Shown piece after piece: positions 32,110 through 38,257 of a stretch of DNA of 38,257 nucleotides (position 1 is the stretch's first letter; the number at the start of each line of letters is the position of its first letter). Below the pieces are notes generated by a model. That model saw nothing but the letters and a program-made list of their open reading frames with translations. It was not told the DNA's origin and searched no databases. The translations under genes were made by a program, and so were the position numbers. The stretch covers positions 68,074 through 106,330 of the forward strand of contig JAJZWV010000004.1 of NCBI GenBank assembly GCA_021846505.1, given 5' to 3'. Origin of the DNA: Bacillota bacterium (GTDB lineage Bacteria; Bacillota; Sulfobacillia; Sulfobacillales; JAIMBI01).

Positions 32110-32466
32110 ATGATTCGGCTGTATCACTATCGGGGCTGAAGCACCTGCACCAACGCGAAGGCGTGGCTTTCGCAGGCGTTGGCGAAGATCCCTGACCACG
32201 AGGCCGTGGACGAGCGGGACCTGATTCGCCAGCCTCTGTCGGCGTCGGAAATACGGGAGCTGGCAGAGCGGGCGGGGGGACTTGAGGCGGTGCTGGCCAC
32301 GCGGAGTCCGGCGTATCGGGCGCGCGCGGCCGCCGTCCAGGACCAGGCCGGCTGGGTAGCGGCGATGGCTGAGGAGCCGCGGCTCATTCGGCGGCCCATC
32401 TTGGAGACCAGCCGCGGCATGGCCGTGGGATTTTCGGAAGTGAACTGGCAGCGGCTGTTGGGGTGA
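32110..32466 (+). CDS. ArsC/Spx-family protein with in-frame TGA at the CXXC motif, candidate selenoprotein
   Basis: The frame from ATG 32110 reads MIRLYHYRG, then TGA (32137-32139), then STCTNAKAWLSQ, and continues without other stops to TGA 32464-32466. Reading the first TGA as selenocysteine gives 118 residues, the normal ArsC/Spx length. The TGA falls exactly on residue 10, the first Cys of the family's CXXC (Cys10/Cys13 in Spx), giving U10-S-T-C13. Later family marks are present: ERDLIRQPLS (35-44), LATRSPAYR (62-70) and RRPIL (94-98). A stem-loop follows the TGA at SECIS-like distance. GGGAG and AGGGGG precede the start. Role: probably a thiol/selenol oxidoreductase or redox switch. Alternatives are a nonsense-mutated gene or sequencing error; a start downstream (TTG 32179) would remove the active site. 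Confidence 0.72.
32150..32182 (+). promoter_or_regulatory. SECIS-like stem-loop downstream of the in-frame TGA
   Basis: CCAAC (32150-32154) pairs with GTTGG (32178-32182) and GCGAA (32155-32159) with TTCGC (32169-32173), with an AGGC bulge on the 3' side. The 9-nt apical loop starts with GG at 32160, 20 nt after the TGA. Bacterial SECIS models, as I recall them, require a small apical loop with G in its first two positions some 16-37 nt after UGA; this fits. The pairing also lies within coding sequence, as in known bacterial cases. Confidence 0.6.
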
Positions 32467-32520
32467 ATCTGCGCAGCCCGCGGTGGAAAGGGTGCGGCCC
32501 GACCGCTTCTGCCACCTCGT

Positions 32521-32558
32521 CGGCTCGCTTGACAACCCGGCTCGCTTGATGCGAGCCG
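32521..32558 (+). repeat. Duplicated arm with two possible hairpins between the ArsC-like gene and moaA
   Basis: CGGCTCGCTTGA occurs at 32521-32532 and again at 32538-32549. GCGAGCCG (32551-32558) is fully complementary to the first eight bases of either copy, so two mutually exclusive 8-bp hairpins can form. No T tract follows. The rest of the 258-nt gap shows only the moaA promoter. Confidence 0.6.
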
Positions 32559-32675
32559 ACGGCGACGAGAGCTTCGCCCCCCAACGACCCGGGCACCTCC
32601 CCCATCAGCCAGCCGCCCCTCAAGCGTGCGCGGGCCGACGCGGCCACCCGTGCGCCGGGCGCCTTGACGCGCGGC

Positions 32676-32681
32676 TATAAT
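32676..32681 (+). promoter_or_regulatory. Consensus -10 box upstream of moaA
   Basis: A perfect TATAAT is present, but the sequence 17 bases upstream is not a -35. Transcription would begin near 32688-32689, which coincides with an in-frame GTG at 32689, 36 nt before the preferred ATG. Confidence 0.5.
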
Positions 32682-32724
32682 TGAGGCCGTGGCAGAAACA
32701 GTGCAAGCGAGGGAGGTGCTGCGC

Positions 32725-33732
32725 ATGATGGTGGAACCGCGGCTAGCGCGCCCAGTGCTCCGGGACAAATTTGGGCGAGTAGTCCGCAAGCTGCGCATTT
32801 CCCTGACCGATCGGTGCAACTTCCGGTGCGTCTACTGCATGCCGGAGGATGCCACGTTTCTGCCGCACGAGGAGCTGCTGACCGCCGACGAGCTGGTCCG
32901 CGTCGCGGGGCTGTTTGCCGAGATGGGGGCGGACACCATTCGGCTCACGGGGGGCGAGCCGCTGATGCGGCCCGATGTGGCCGACATTACGCGGCGTCTG
33001 AAGCAGCTGCCGGGCGTGCACCGGGTGTCGATGACCACCAACGGGTTCATGCTGCCGCATCTGGCGCCCGCGCTGGTGGCGGCGGGCCTCGACGGCGTCA
33101 ACGTCAGCCTCGACACGCTGGACCCGGTGCGCTTTCAGGTGCTGGCGCGCCGCCGGTACCTGAGCCATGTGCTTGAGGGCATCCAGGCCGCCGAAGCCGC
33201 GGGGCTCACGCCCGTGAAAATCAATACCGTGGTGATGCGGGGGGTCAATGACGGGGAAATCGGCGAATTTCTGGGTTGGGCGCGCGACACGGGGCACGTG
33301 GTGCGCTTTATCGAGTTTATGCCGCTCGATGCGGACAACATTTGGCAGCGGCAGACCGTGGTGACGCTGGCAGAAGTCCTGGAGGTGGCGAGGGCCATCG
33401 GCCCGGTGGACGAGGTGAGCGAGGATAAAGCGAGCCCTGCGCGCCTATTTCGCTTTCGCGACGGGCGCGGCACCTTCGGCGTGATTGCATCGGTCTCTGA
33501 GCCGTTTTGCGCGGACTGTGACCGAGTGCGCCTGACGGCCGAGGGGCGCATCCGCAACTGCCTGTTTGCAACCGATGAAACAGACCTGCGGAGCCTGCTG
33601 CGGTCGGGGGCCAGCGACGATCAGCTGGTGGAGCGCATGCGGGGGGCCGTGGCGGACAAGTGGGCCGGCCACTTGATTGCGCAGCCCGGGTTTGTCAAGC
33701 CGGAGCGCACCATGCACCGGATTGGCGGCTGA
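32725..33732 (+). CDS. moaA: GTP 3',8-cyclase MoaA
   Basis: A radical-SAM enzyme of 335 residues from ATG 32725, six bases after GGGAGGTG; an in-frame GTG at 32689 would give 347. The radical-SAM cluster is C31-x3-C35-x2-C38 (TDRCNFRCVYCMP), the GGEPL motif lies near 86-90, and the C-terminal cluster is CADCDR then C after 13 residues (C-x2-C-x13-C). The protein ends in the double glycine tail needed for activity. MoaA with MoaC converts GTP to cyclic pyranopterin monophosphate, the first step of molybdenum cofactor synthesis. No other moa gene is in the window. The stop abuts the convergent gene (TGATCA). Confidence 0.95.
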   Translation: MMVEPRLARPVLRDKFGRVVRKLRISLTDRCNFRCVYCMPEDATFLPHEELLTADELVRVAGLFAEMGADTIRLTGGEPLMRPDVADITRRLKQLPGVHRVSMTTNGFMLPHLAPALVAAGLDGVNVSLDTLDPVRFQVLARRRYLSHVLEGIQAAEAAGLTPVKINTVVMRGVNDGEIGEFLGWARDTGHVVRFIEFMPLDADNIWQRQTVVTLAEVLEVARAIGPVDEVSEDKASPARLFRFRDGRGTFGVIASVSEPFCADCDRVRLTAEGRIRNCLFATDETDLRSLLRSGASDDQLVERMRGAVADKWAGHLIAQPGFVKPERTMHRIGG

Positions 33733-34581
33733 TCAGACAGAGGACGGCAGGCTGGTGAGCGCGTCGCGATACTGGGACAAGCTTTCCGCCCGCTCAGGGT
33801 CGCTGGCGCTAAACAGCTGAATCAGGATGGTCAGCATGCGCACCAGCATGAAGCGGGTTGGGGTGGGGCTGAGATACGATGGATGATACCCAAAGCCGTT
33901 CGTGACCAAAAACTGCACGCAGTCGGCGCGCGACAGCAGCTGGCCCCCATGAAACGGGTCGATGAAGAAGGCATCGTTGTACTGGAGCAGAAAGTGGCCT
34001 GGCATGCCAATACCCGTGACCGGCAGCCGGAGCCGCCGCGCAAGGAGAAGGTAAACCGCGGACAGCTGAATCGGCATGCCGAGCCGCCGATCCAGCACAC
34101 GGTTCAAGTAGCAATTGTCGGGGTCGTAGTAGTTTTCCTCATTGCCCCGAAAGCCGAGGTCGCCAAACAGATAGTCGTTCATCGCCAAAATCACTTCGCG
34201 GCCTTTGGGCACGCCCACCAAGCGATCCGCGATCTCCAGCGCCATGGCATCCAGCTGGTCGTGGTACCGATCTCGATCCAGCGCCGGATAGGCGGACTCG
34301 GCCACTAAAAAGGCGCCGTCCTCCAGGTCCAGCCAGGCCGTGGGCAGACTGGCAAAGCGCTGAAACCGGGATCCCAACTCGTCGAGCCGCAGGGTTTCCA
34401 AGATGCCGTAGACGCGGGTGCGCACATGGGGATCGTCCGCTTCGCGCGACGCTTCCAGGTAGGGGCGAGCTTGCTGCCGCGCTTCCAGCAAGGTTTGCCG
34501 GGCAATGCGGGCGGTTTTGATATCGTCATCGCCCAACAGCACGATGAGCGCCCGCAACTCGTTGTCGGTCCAGGTTTTCAT
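33733..34581 (-). CDS. SirB1-family transglutaminase-like protein
   Basis: A 282-residue protein starting at ATG 34581 behind GGGGAGGGATAG. The N-terminal half is helical (about 1-80, HEAT-like: ALIVLLGDDDIKTARIARQT). The middle holds the SirB1/transglutaminase-like fold: NDYLFGDLGFRGNEENYYDP, NCYLNRVLDRRLGMPIQLSAVYL and TGIGMPGHFLLQYND. In the segment DPDNCYLNRVLDRRLG the cysteine is in the N-x-x-L context typical of the family, and the GMPGHF histidine and following Asp (FIDPFHGG) complete a triad-like set. Function is unknown; these proteins are often near methyltransferases in proteobacteria. Here it only neighbours moaA tail to tail. Confidence 0.85.
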   Translation of the reverse strand: MKTWTDNELRALIVLLGDDDIKTARIARQTLLEARQQARPYLEASREADDPHVRTRVYGILETLRLDELGSRFQRFASLPTAWLDLEDGAFLVAESAYPALDRDRYHDQLDAMALEIADRLVGVPKGREVILAMNDYLFGDLGFRGNEENYYDPDNCYLNRVLDRRLGMPIQLSAVYLLLARRLRLPVTGIGMPGHFLLQYNDAFFIDPFHGGQLLSRADCVQFLVTNGFGYHPSYLSPTPTRFMLVRMLTILIQLFSASDPERAESLSQYRDALTSLPSSV

Positions 34582-34800
34582 CCCCTATCCCTCCCCTGCG
34601 GCTTCCCGCGACACCTCCGTGGACCTTATCCTTATGACCCCGGCACCACAGACAGACGGCTCGGGATCCGGATCGGGCCGGTTGCCCCCACTATATGGCA
34701 TATGCCGGGGGTGGATTGGCCACAGGCCCCTTGCGGAAGAATTTCGCCCTGCCGCGCCGGATTCCTGCCCGCTGCCTGTGCCTTGGCTCAGCAATTGTTG

Positions 34801-35205
34801 TTAGAAACCCCAGAGCCCGGTGGTGAAGCCGCGGGCCGCCAGCAGAAACATCACCAGCGTCAAAATCGCGTACACCAGCGGCTCATTGAACCGGCCGTAG
34901 TCCTGGGTGAGCACGTCGCGCAGCCCGCGCCCGGGGCGCATCGCCTGTTCGGCCACCACCGCCAGCAGCAGAATCGCGCCGTACAAGTAATGCAGAGGGT
35001 CTTTGGCATGGCCGACCGTGAAGTACAGCACCACGCCCACCACGGCCTGCAGCCCCACCAGCCGGTCCACATGCGTGAGGCCCGTCCACACCGAAGCCGG
35101 GACGGCGCCGGAGGGCCGCGCGCGAAATGTCATGATGCTGAGTGTCAGCGTGCCACCCATCAGGGCGATGGCCAGCACCAGATGTACGTACAATAACCAC
35201 TGCAC
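34801..35205 (-). CDS. Small integral membrane protein, unknown function
   Basis: GTG 35205 has AAGGGGAG at good spacing and gives 134 residues; ATG 35223 would add six. Four hydrophobic segments are visible: LLYVHLVLAIALMGGTLTL (about 4-22), GLQAVVGVVLYFTV (about 51-64), YLYGAILLLAVVAEQAM (about 73-89) and PLVYAILTLVMFLLAARGF (about 109-127). A conserved-looking His in the first helix and the HVD and HYLY positions recall cytochrome-b-like or CopD-like small membrane proteins, but I cannot assign a family. It is isolated, with 219-nt and 280-nt gaps on its two sides. Confidence 0.75.
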   Translation of the reverse strand: MQWLLYVHLVLAIALMGGTLTLSIMTFRARPSGAVPASVWTGLTHVDRLVGLQAVVGVVLYFTVGHAKDPLHYLYGAILLLAVVAEQAMRPGRGLRDVLTQDYGRFNEPLVYAILTLVMFLLAARGFTTGLWGF

Positions 35206-35485
35206 AGAATCTCTCCCCTTCATGGCCCTTCGGGGGCAAGGGTCGTGGAGGGTTTCGCTCCCGGGGCCCCGGATCCTGCCTCTCCTCGCTCCGGTTTGGC
35301 GCTTCTTCGCTTGCTGCCTGCTCCGGCCGGTCTGTCCCTACCTCCCACCTGCCCTGCCACAGGATTTCCCGCCCGGCGATAGAAATCCCCCGGTGACCAA
35401 TTTCCTCCGCCGGTGGCGGTAGAGTAGAGTGAATCCCAAGCAGGCGAGCCACGCCAGATGGCGCGGGGGCGGGAAGGGGTGCGGC

Positions 35486-36583
35486 GTGCTAACAGACGTC
35501 GTGGTAGTGGGCGGCGGGCTTTCGGGCCTGATGGCGGCCGAGCGGCTGGCGCGCGAAGGGCTGTTTGTGACGGTGGTGGACCGCGGCGAGCCTGGTGCGG
35601 CCTGGGGCGGCACCGGGCTGGTGGCCCCGGTGCTGGACGGCACCGCTCCCGACGCGCTCTGGGACTTGGTGGATGACGCCGTCCGCCGCTGGCCCGACTG
35701 GCTGGTGGATGCCGATTTGGAGGAGCAGGTGCCGCGGGCCCGCGGCCTCTTGGCGGCGGCCGAGAGCCCGTTTCACCGGCAGGAGCTCGAGCGCATTCGG
35801 GGGCGGTGGCAGCGGCGGCACCCGGCGGTGGATTGGCTGACCGGCAGCAGCTTGGCGGGCACTGTCGCGGGCCTGGGGCGCCACGTGGAAGCCGGCCTCC
35901 TGCATCACGACGCCCTGCGGGTGGATCCTCACCGGCTGGGGGCGCTTTTGGCCGCGTCGATCCAGGGGCGAGGCGCCCGCATACGCTGGGGGACGCCCGC
36001 TCTGGCGCTCGAGGTGCGCGGGGACCGCGTGCATGGGGTGCGGCTGCCGGGAGAAATTCTGCCGGGCGGCGCGGTGGTGCTGGCGACGGGCGCCGAGGCG
36101 GCGGGGCTGTGGCCCGAAGCCGCAGCGCCCCTGCCGGCCAGCGTGCAGCGGTGGACGTCGGTGACACTGGTGGGGGTCGCGGCGCCAAGGGTGCCCATCG
36201 CGGGCCGCGGGCGAATGGTGCTGCCGCTGGACAGCGGCGCAGCGGCGCTGGTTTCGGTGGCGGACGGGGCTGACTACCGCGGCGCGCCGTCTGCGGCGGG
36301 CCTGCGCCGGGCGCTGGACGCGGCCGACCTGCTGCCGGCCATGGCGGAGGGCCGTGTGGTGGGCCTGGCGTCGCGCTTGACCCCGGCGCTGCCCGGCGGG
36401 CTCCCGCTGTTGGGTGGATGGCCGGGACTGGAAGGGCTGGGCGGCTTGGTGGCGGCGGTGGGCGTCGGGCCGCACGGGCTCACGCTGGCACCGCTCATGT
36501 CTGATGTGGTGTACGCCTTGCTGTGTGATGTGCCCGTGCCGTTCGACTTGGACCCGTTTCGCCCGGACCGGGGGGAGGACTGA
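35486..36583 (+). CDS. FAD-dependent oxidoreductase, DAO/glycine-oxidase-like
   Basis: A 365-residue flavoprotein. GTG 35486 follows GGGAAGGGG and directly precedes the dinucleotide-binding strand VVVVGGGLSGLMAAERL (about 5-21); an upstream GTG at 35429 has no site. The acidic end of the second strand is in FVTVVDRGE. GGAVVLATGAEA near 195-206 and the C-terminal GVGPHGLTLAPLMSDVV also match the DAO (amino-acid oxidase) family. The family includes glycine oxidase ThiO, sarcosine oxidase and D-amino-acid dehydrogenases. Substrate unknown, no thiamine genes nearby. It may be co-transcribed with the next gene, 79 nt downstream. Confidence 0.85.
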   Translation: MLTDVVVVGGGLSGLMAAERLAREGLFVTVVDRGEPGAAWGGTGLVAPVLDGTAPDALWDLVDDAVRRWPDWLVDADLEEQVPRARGLLAAAESPFHRQELERIRGRWQRRHPAVDWLTGSSLAGTVAGLGRHVEAGLLHHDALRVDPHRLGALLAASIQGRGARIRWGTPALALEVRGDRVHGVRLPGEILPGGAVVLATGAEAAGLWPEAAAPLPASVQRWTSVTLVGVAAPRVPIAGRGRMVLPLDSGAAALVSVADGADYRGAPSAAGLRRALDAADLLPAMAEGRVVGLASRLTPALPGGLPLLGGWPGLEGLGGLVAAVGVGPHGLTLAPLMSDVVYALLCDVPVPFDLDPFRPDRGED

Positions 36584-36662
36584 CGGCGGCCGGGAGTTTA
36601 CGGGCGGCCGCAAGTTCGGTATCGTCAACGGATGCGGCCGGGGCGGCTGCAAGGGGGTAGCC

Positions 36663-37241
36663 ATGAACGACCTGACGGAATCAGAGGCCACGCGCCAAAC
36701 ACTGGCGCACCTCGCCCGGCTGACGATGTCCATTCCCCCGGCACACCTGATGGTGGGCTATCTGTTTGCCCACGCCGACCGCGTGCGCTTCACCCCCACC
36801 TTGGACATGGAGGCGGGGCTGGCGATGGCCTTTGGCGCTCACCGCCGCATTGAGGTGCCGCTGGTCCCGTGGGAGGGCTTTCAGCACGGGGTGCCCATTC
36901 CGGACCCGCTGCTGTGGATTGAGGCGGCCCGGGCGCATACGCGCACGCCCATCGCGGTCCGCGTCTCCACCGACGACCGCCTACTGGGGTCGCTCTTAGC
37001 GCGGCACTTTGAGCGCCGCCAGGTGGGCGACGCGCGCCGGGAGCGCGAGGACCAGGTGCGGCGCCTGCGGCAGCAGGTGGATCAGACGCTGGACATTTAC
37101 GCCGAGCTGAAGCGCCTGCTGGCGGATCCTGAGCGGGAAGCCGACGCTCAACTGCCGGAGTTTTTGGCCATGGCGGAGGAGCACATGGCACAGCTCAGCC
37201 AAGAGCTCACCGCGCTCAAGGGGCAGCTGGATCAGTCGTAG
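36663..37241 (+). CDS. Conserved-looking protein with C-terminal coiled coil, unknown function
   Basis: ATG 36663 follows AAGGGGGTAG and gives 192 residues. The N-terminal two thirds form a compact globular region (ATRQTLAHLARLTMSIPPAH, then MEAGLAMAFGAHRRIEVPLV and IAVRVSTDDRLLGSLLARHF). From about 118 onward there is a long charged helix with heptad-like spacing (REREDQVRRLRQQVDQTLDIYAELKRLLADPE). I recognise no domain and no enzyme motif. No signal peptide, so it is probably cytoplasmic. It lies 79 nt after the FAD oxidoreductase. Its 3' end overlaps a minus-strand glycosyltransferase remnant by ten bases. Confidence 0.72.
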   Translation: MNDLTESEATRQTLAHLARLTMSIPPAHLMVGYLFAHADRVRFTPTLDMEAGLAMAFGAHRRIEVPLVPWEGFQHGVPIPDPLLWIEAARAHTRTPIAVRVSTDDRLLGSLLARHFERRQVGDARREREDQVRRLRQQVDQTLDIYAELKRLLADPEREADAQLPEFLAMAEEHMAQLSQELTALKGQLDQS

Positions 37242-37600
37242 CGCGCGCCCACGTCCACTTGGCGCTGCACCCCGCGCAGGCCATCCCAGCATCCGCGCCA
37301 AGCGGCGGCCATCGTAGGCGGTCGCCCGCGCACCAGCGACCGCGCCGGCACCAGGCGTGCGGCCACCTGCCCTAGCCGATGGGCGCGCAGGGGCCGGGCT
37401 TTCCGGCAAGCAGCCAGGCGTTGCGCACCACGTACTACGCCAGCGGGTCCTGCCGTCGGCCGAGCGCGTTGTGTCCGGCATGCACCGCGTGCGCTTGGGG
37501 CACCACCACCACCCCATGCCTGCCGCGCCAGCCGAAGGCACAAGGCCAAATCCTCGCCGCAGTGAAAGAAGCGCGCGCCGCCTCGGCCGCAGCGCGCTTG
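37232..37600 (-). pseudogene. 3' remnant of a family 2 glycosyltransferase
   Basis: Fragments of one protein appear in two frames on the minus strand. One frame reads ARFFHCGEDLALCLRLARQA, then the other reads VVVVPQAHAVHAGHNALG. An in-frame TAG (near 37437) follows, then YVVRNAWLLAGKPGP, and the first frame resumes with LGQVAARLVPARSLVRGRPP to the stop at 37232-37234. The GED-x-x-L-x-R-x-x-x-A-G/W pattern and the VVRNAWLL segment match the C-terminal part of GT2 rhamnosyltransferase-like enzymes. No N-terminal half with the DxD motif is found, so this is a decayed remnant. Confidence 0.55.
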
Positions 37601-37636
37601 GGCGCTAGGCGCCCCGACCGCTGACAGGGGCCGTCC

Positions 37637-38125
37637 TCATGAGGAACTGGCCTCCTGTCCCGTGGGGTGAGGGAGGGTCACGCGCATGAGGGGAAGCTGG
37701 CGGCCGGGGATGGACCCCGAAGGCGCCCATCCCACTTGGACGGCCCCCATGCGGCGATAAAACGGCACGGCATGGGGGTCCGCGTCCCAGGTGAGGCTCT
37801 CGGCCCCAGCCAGCGCCGCCCGCTGCCGCGCGGCCTCCCACAGCGCGCGGCCGATGCCGCGCCGCACCCACCCGGGCGCCACGTAGAGTTTGTCCAGCCT
37901 CGCGCCCGGGTCCGCCGCATCCAGCACATAAAAGCCCAGCGGGGCCCCGCCCGCGTCAGGCTCGGCCACTTCCACCACTAGACGGCCGATATCGGCGGGG
38001 GTGACCGCCAGCTCCTGGCGGCAGCGCTCAAGAAACGCCGCCTCGTAGCCCCACACGCCTTTGGAATCTAGGGCCAGCTGCGACAGCGCTGCCGCCTCGG
38101 ACGCCCGGGCCGGCCGCACGCGCAT
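37637..38125 (-). CDS. GNAT-family N-acetyltransferase
   Basis: A 162-residue single-domain GNAT protein. ATG 38125 is set by AAGGAGGATGCGC; an in-frame TTG at 38170 is unlikely. The N-terminus is MRVRPARASEAAALSQLALD, and SKGVWGYEAAFLERCRQEL (about 21-39) is typical of a widespread subfamily that acts on small molecules or on unknown amines. The acetyl-CoA loop is WVRRGIGRALWEAARQRA (about 99-116), and VPFYRRMG near 129-136 supplies the usual C-terminal tyrosine. A palindromic element lies 27-44 nt upstream. Confidence 0.87.
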   Translation of the reverse strand: MRVRPARASEAAALSQLALDSKGVWGYEAAFLERCRQELAVTPADIGRLVVEVAEPDAGGAPLGFYVLDAADPGARLDKLYVAPGWVRRGIGRALWEAARQRAALAGAESLTWDADPHAVPFYRRMGAVQVGWAPSGSIPGRQLPLMRVTLPHPTGQEASSS

Positions 38126-38150
38126 TGCGCATCCTCCTTGTATATCAATC

Positions 38151-38257
38151 GTGAGAGACGTGTCTCTCAACCGTCGACTTGGACCGAAAACCTGGGAACC
38201 GGTAAGCGCGGAGCTGACCGTGGCCGAGGACGGGATCCAGGAGATCGGGGGAGGTTC
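38151..38257 (+). CDS. Possible 5' end of a gene running off the right edge
   Basis: A frame from GTG 38151 (or GTG 38160) is open to the window end and reads MRDVSLNRRLGPKTWEPVSA, then ELTVAEDGIQEIGGG. The composition looks protein-like, but no clear ribosome binding site precedes either start and the palindrome lies on the start region. I do not recognise the product. Confidence 0.25.
   Translation, partial: MRDVSLNRRLGPKTWEPVSAELTVAEDGIQEIGGG
38152..38169 (-). promoter_or_regulatory. 8-2-8 palindrome upstream of the GNAT gene
   Basis: TGAGAGAC (38152-38159) and GTCTCTCA (38162-38169) are inverted around GT. On the minus strand a TTGAGA overlaps its outer arm and TGATAT/GATATA follows 17-18 bases later, so it could sit in a promoter spacer. 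However, a start from that -10 would fall within the ribosome binding site. An operator role is a guess. Confidence 0.4.

Noticed and set aside
32179-32466. A 95-residue protein starting at TTG 32179 as the true ArsC-like product
   Set aside because: It lacks the redox-active N-terminus of the family, has no ribosome binding site, and the missing segment is perfectly encoded upstream except for the TGA.
32664-32669. TTGACG as the -35 box of moaA
   Set aside because: It is only six bases from the TATAAT box, far short of the 16-18 needed.
35489-36733. A 414-codon minus-strand open frame over the FAD oxidoreductase
   Set aside because: Composition is dominated by Arg, Pro, His and Gln, typical of a shadow of GC-rich coding; no domain is seen.
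38126-38257. T-box or other riboswitch at the right edge
   Set aside because: The short palindrome and following GC-rich sequence show no T-box or known riboswitch core, and the window ends too soon.
1-38257. CRISPR arrays, tRNA or rRNA genes, insertion sequences
   Set aside because: No regularly spaced repeats, cloverleaf-like sequences, rRNA segments or transposase-like proteins were seen on either strand.

Overview
The window looks like the chromosome of a high-GC, deep-branching member of the Bacillota (Firmicutes). The support is the rplM-rpsI-cwlD gene order, a CwlD-type amidase, strong AGGAGG-like ribosome binding sites, many TTG and GTG starts, and GC-rich third codon positions. A Sulfobacillus/Thermaerobacter-like lineage is my guess and is not proven. 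I see no rRNA, tRNA, CRISPR array, insertion sequence or phage gene.

Layout. 1-4892 (minus strand) is a catabolic cluster: an NDUFA9-like epimerase, a PaaG-like crotonase, a 2,4-dienoyl-CoA-reductase-like SDR, a FabL-like SDR, and the alpha and (truncated) beta subunits of an IpdAB-like CoA-transferase. 5155-8294 holds a secreted protein converging on an MMPL exporter. 8610-12339 is an accessory stretch with a Uma2 nuclease, a frameshifted zinc-ribbon gene, a secreted Ig/collagen/beta-helix protein and a broken GNAT gene. 12496-14621 has a promoter, a 27-codon ORF and a terminator in front of an ABC-2 exporter, an arrangement that resembles an attenuator. 14618-20519 carries spermidine synthase, nucleoside hydrolase, a family 1 glycosyltransferase, an acyl-CoA synthetase and a GNAT protein. 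20753-25778 holds a beta-propeller-like lipoprotein, a VapBC-type toxin-antitoxin pair and an S9 peptidase broken by three frameshifts. 26048-29994 is the conserved core: rplM, rpsI, cwlD, an arginase and an M20 amidohydrolase. 30042-38257 has a DUF3048 lipoprotein, a Fur-family regulator, an ArsC/Spx-like gene with an in-frame TGA, moaA, a SirB1-like protein, a small membrane protein, an FAD oxidoreductase, a coiled-coil protein, a glycosyltransferase remnant and a GNAT protein.

The most notable object is the ArsC/Spx-family gene at 32110-32466. Its first CXXC cysteine codon is replaced by TGA, and a two-part stem-loop sits at the position expected for a bacterial SECIS element. The best reading is a selenoprotein with a UXXC redox motif, directly downstream of a Fur-family gene whose usual His-rich metal motif is absent. 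A caution applies: at least four other genes here are frameshifted, so genome decay or sequencing error must be excluded.
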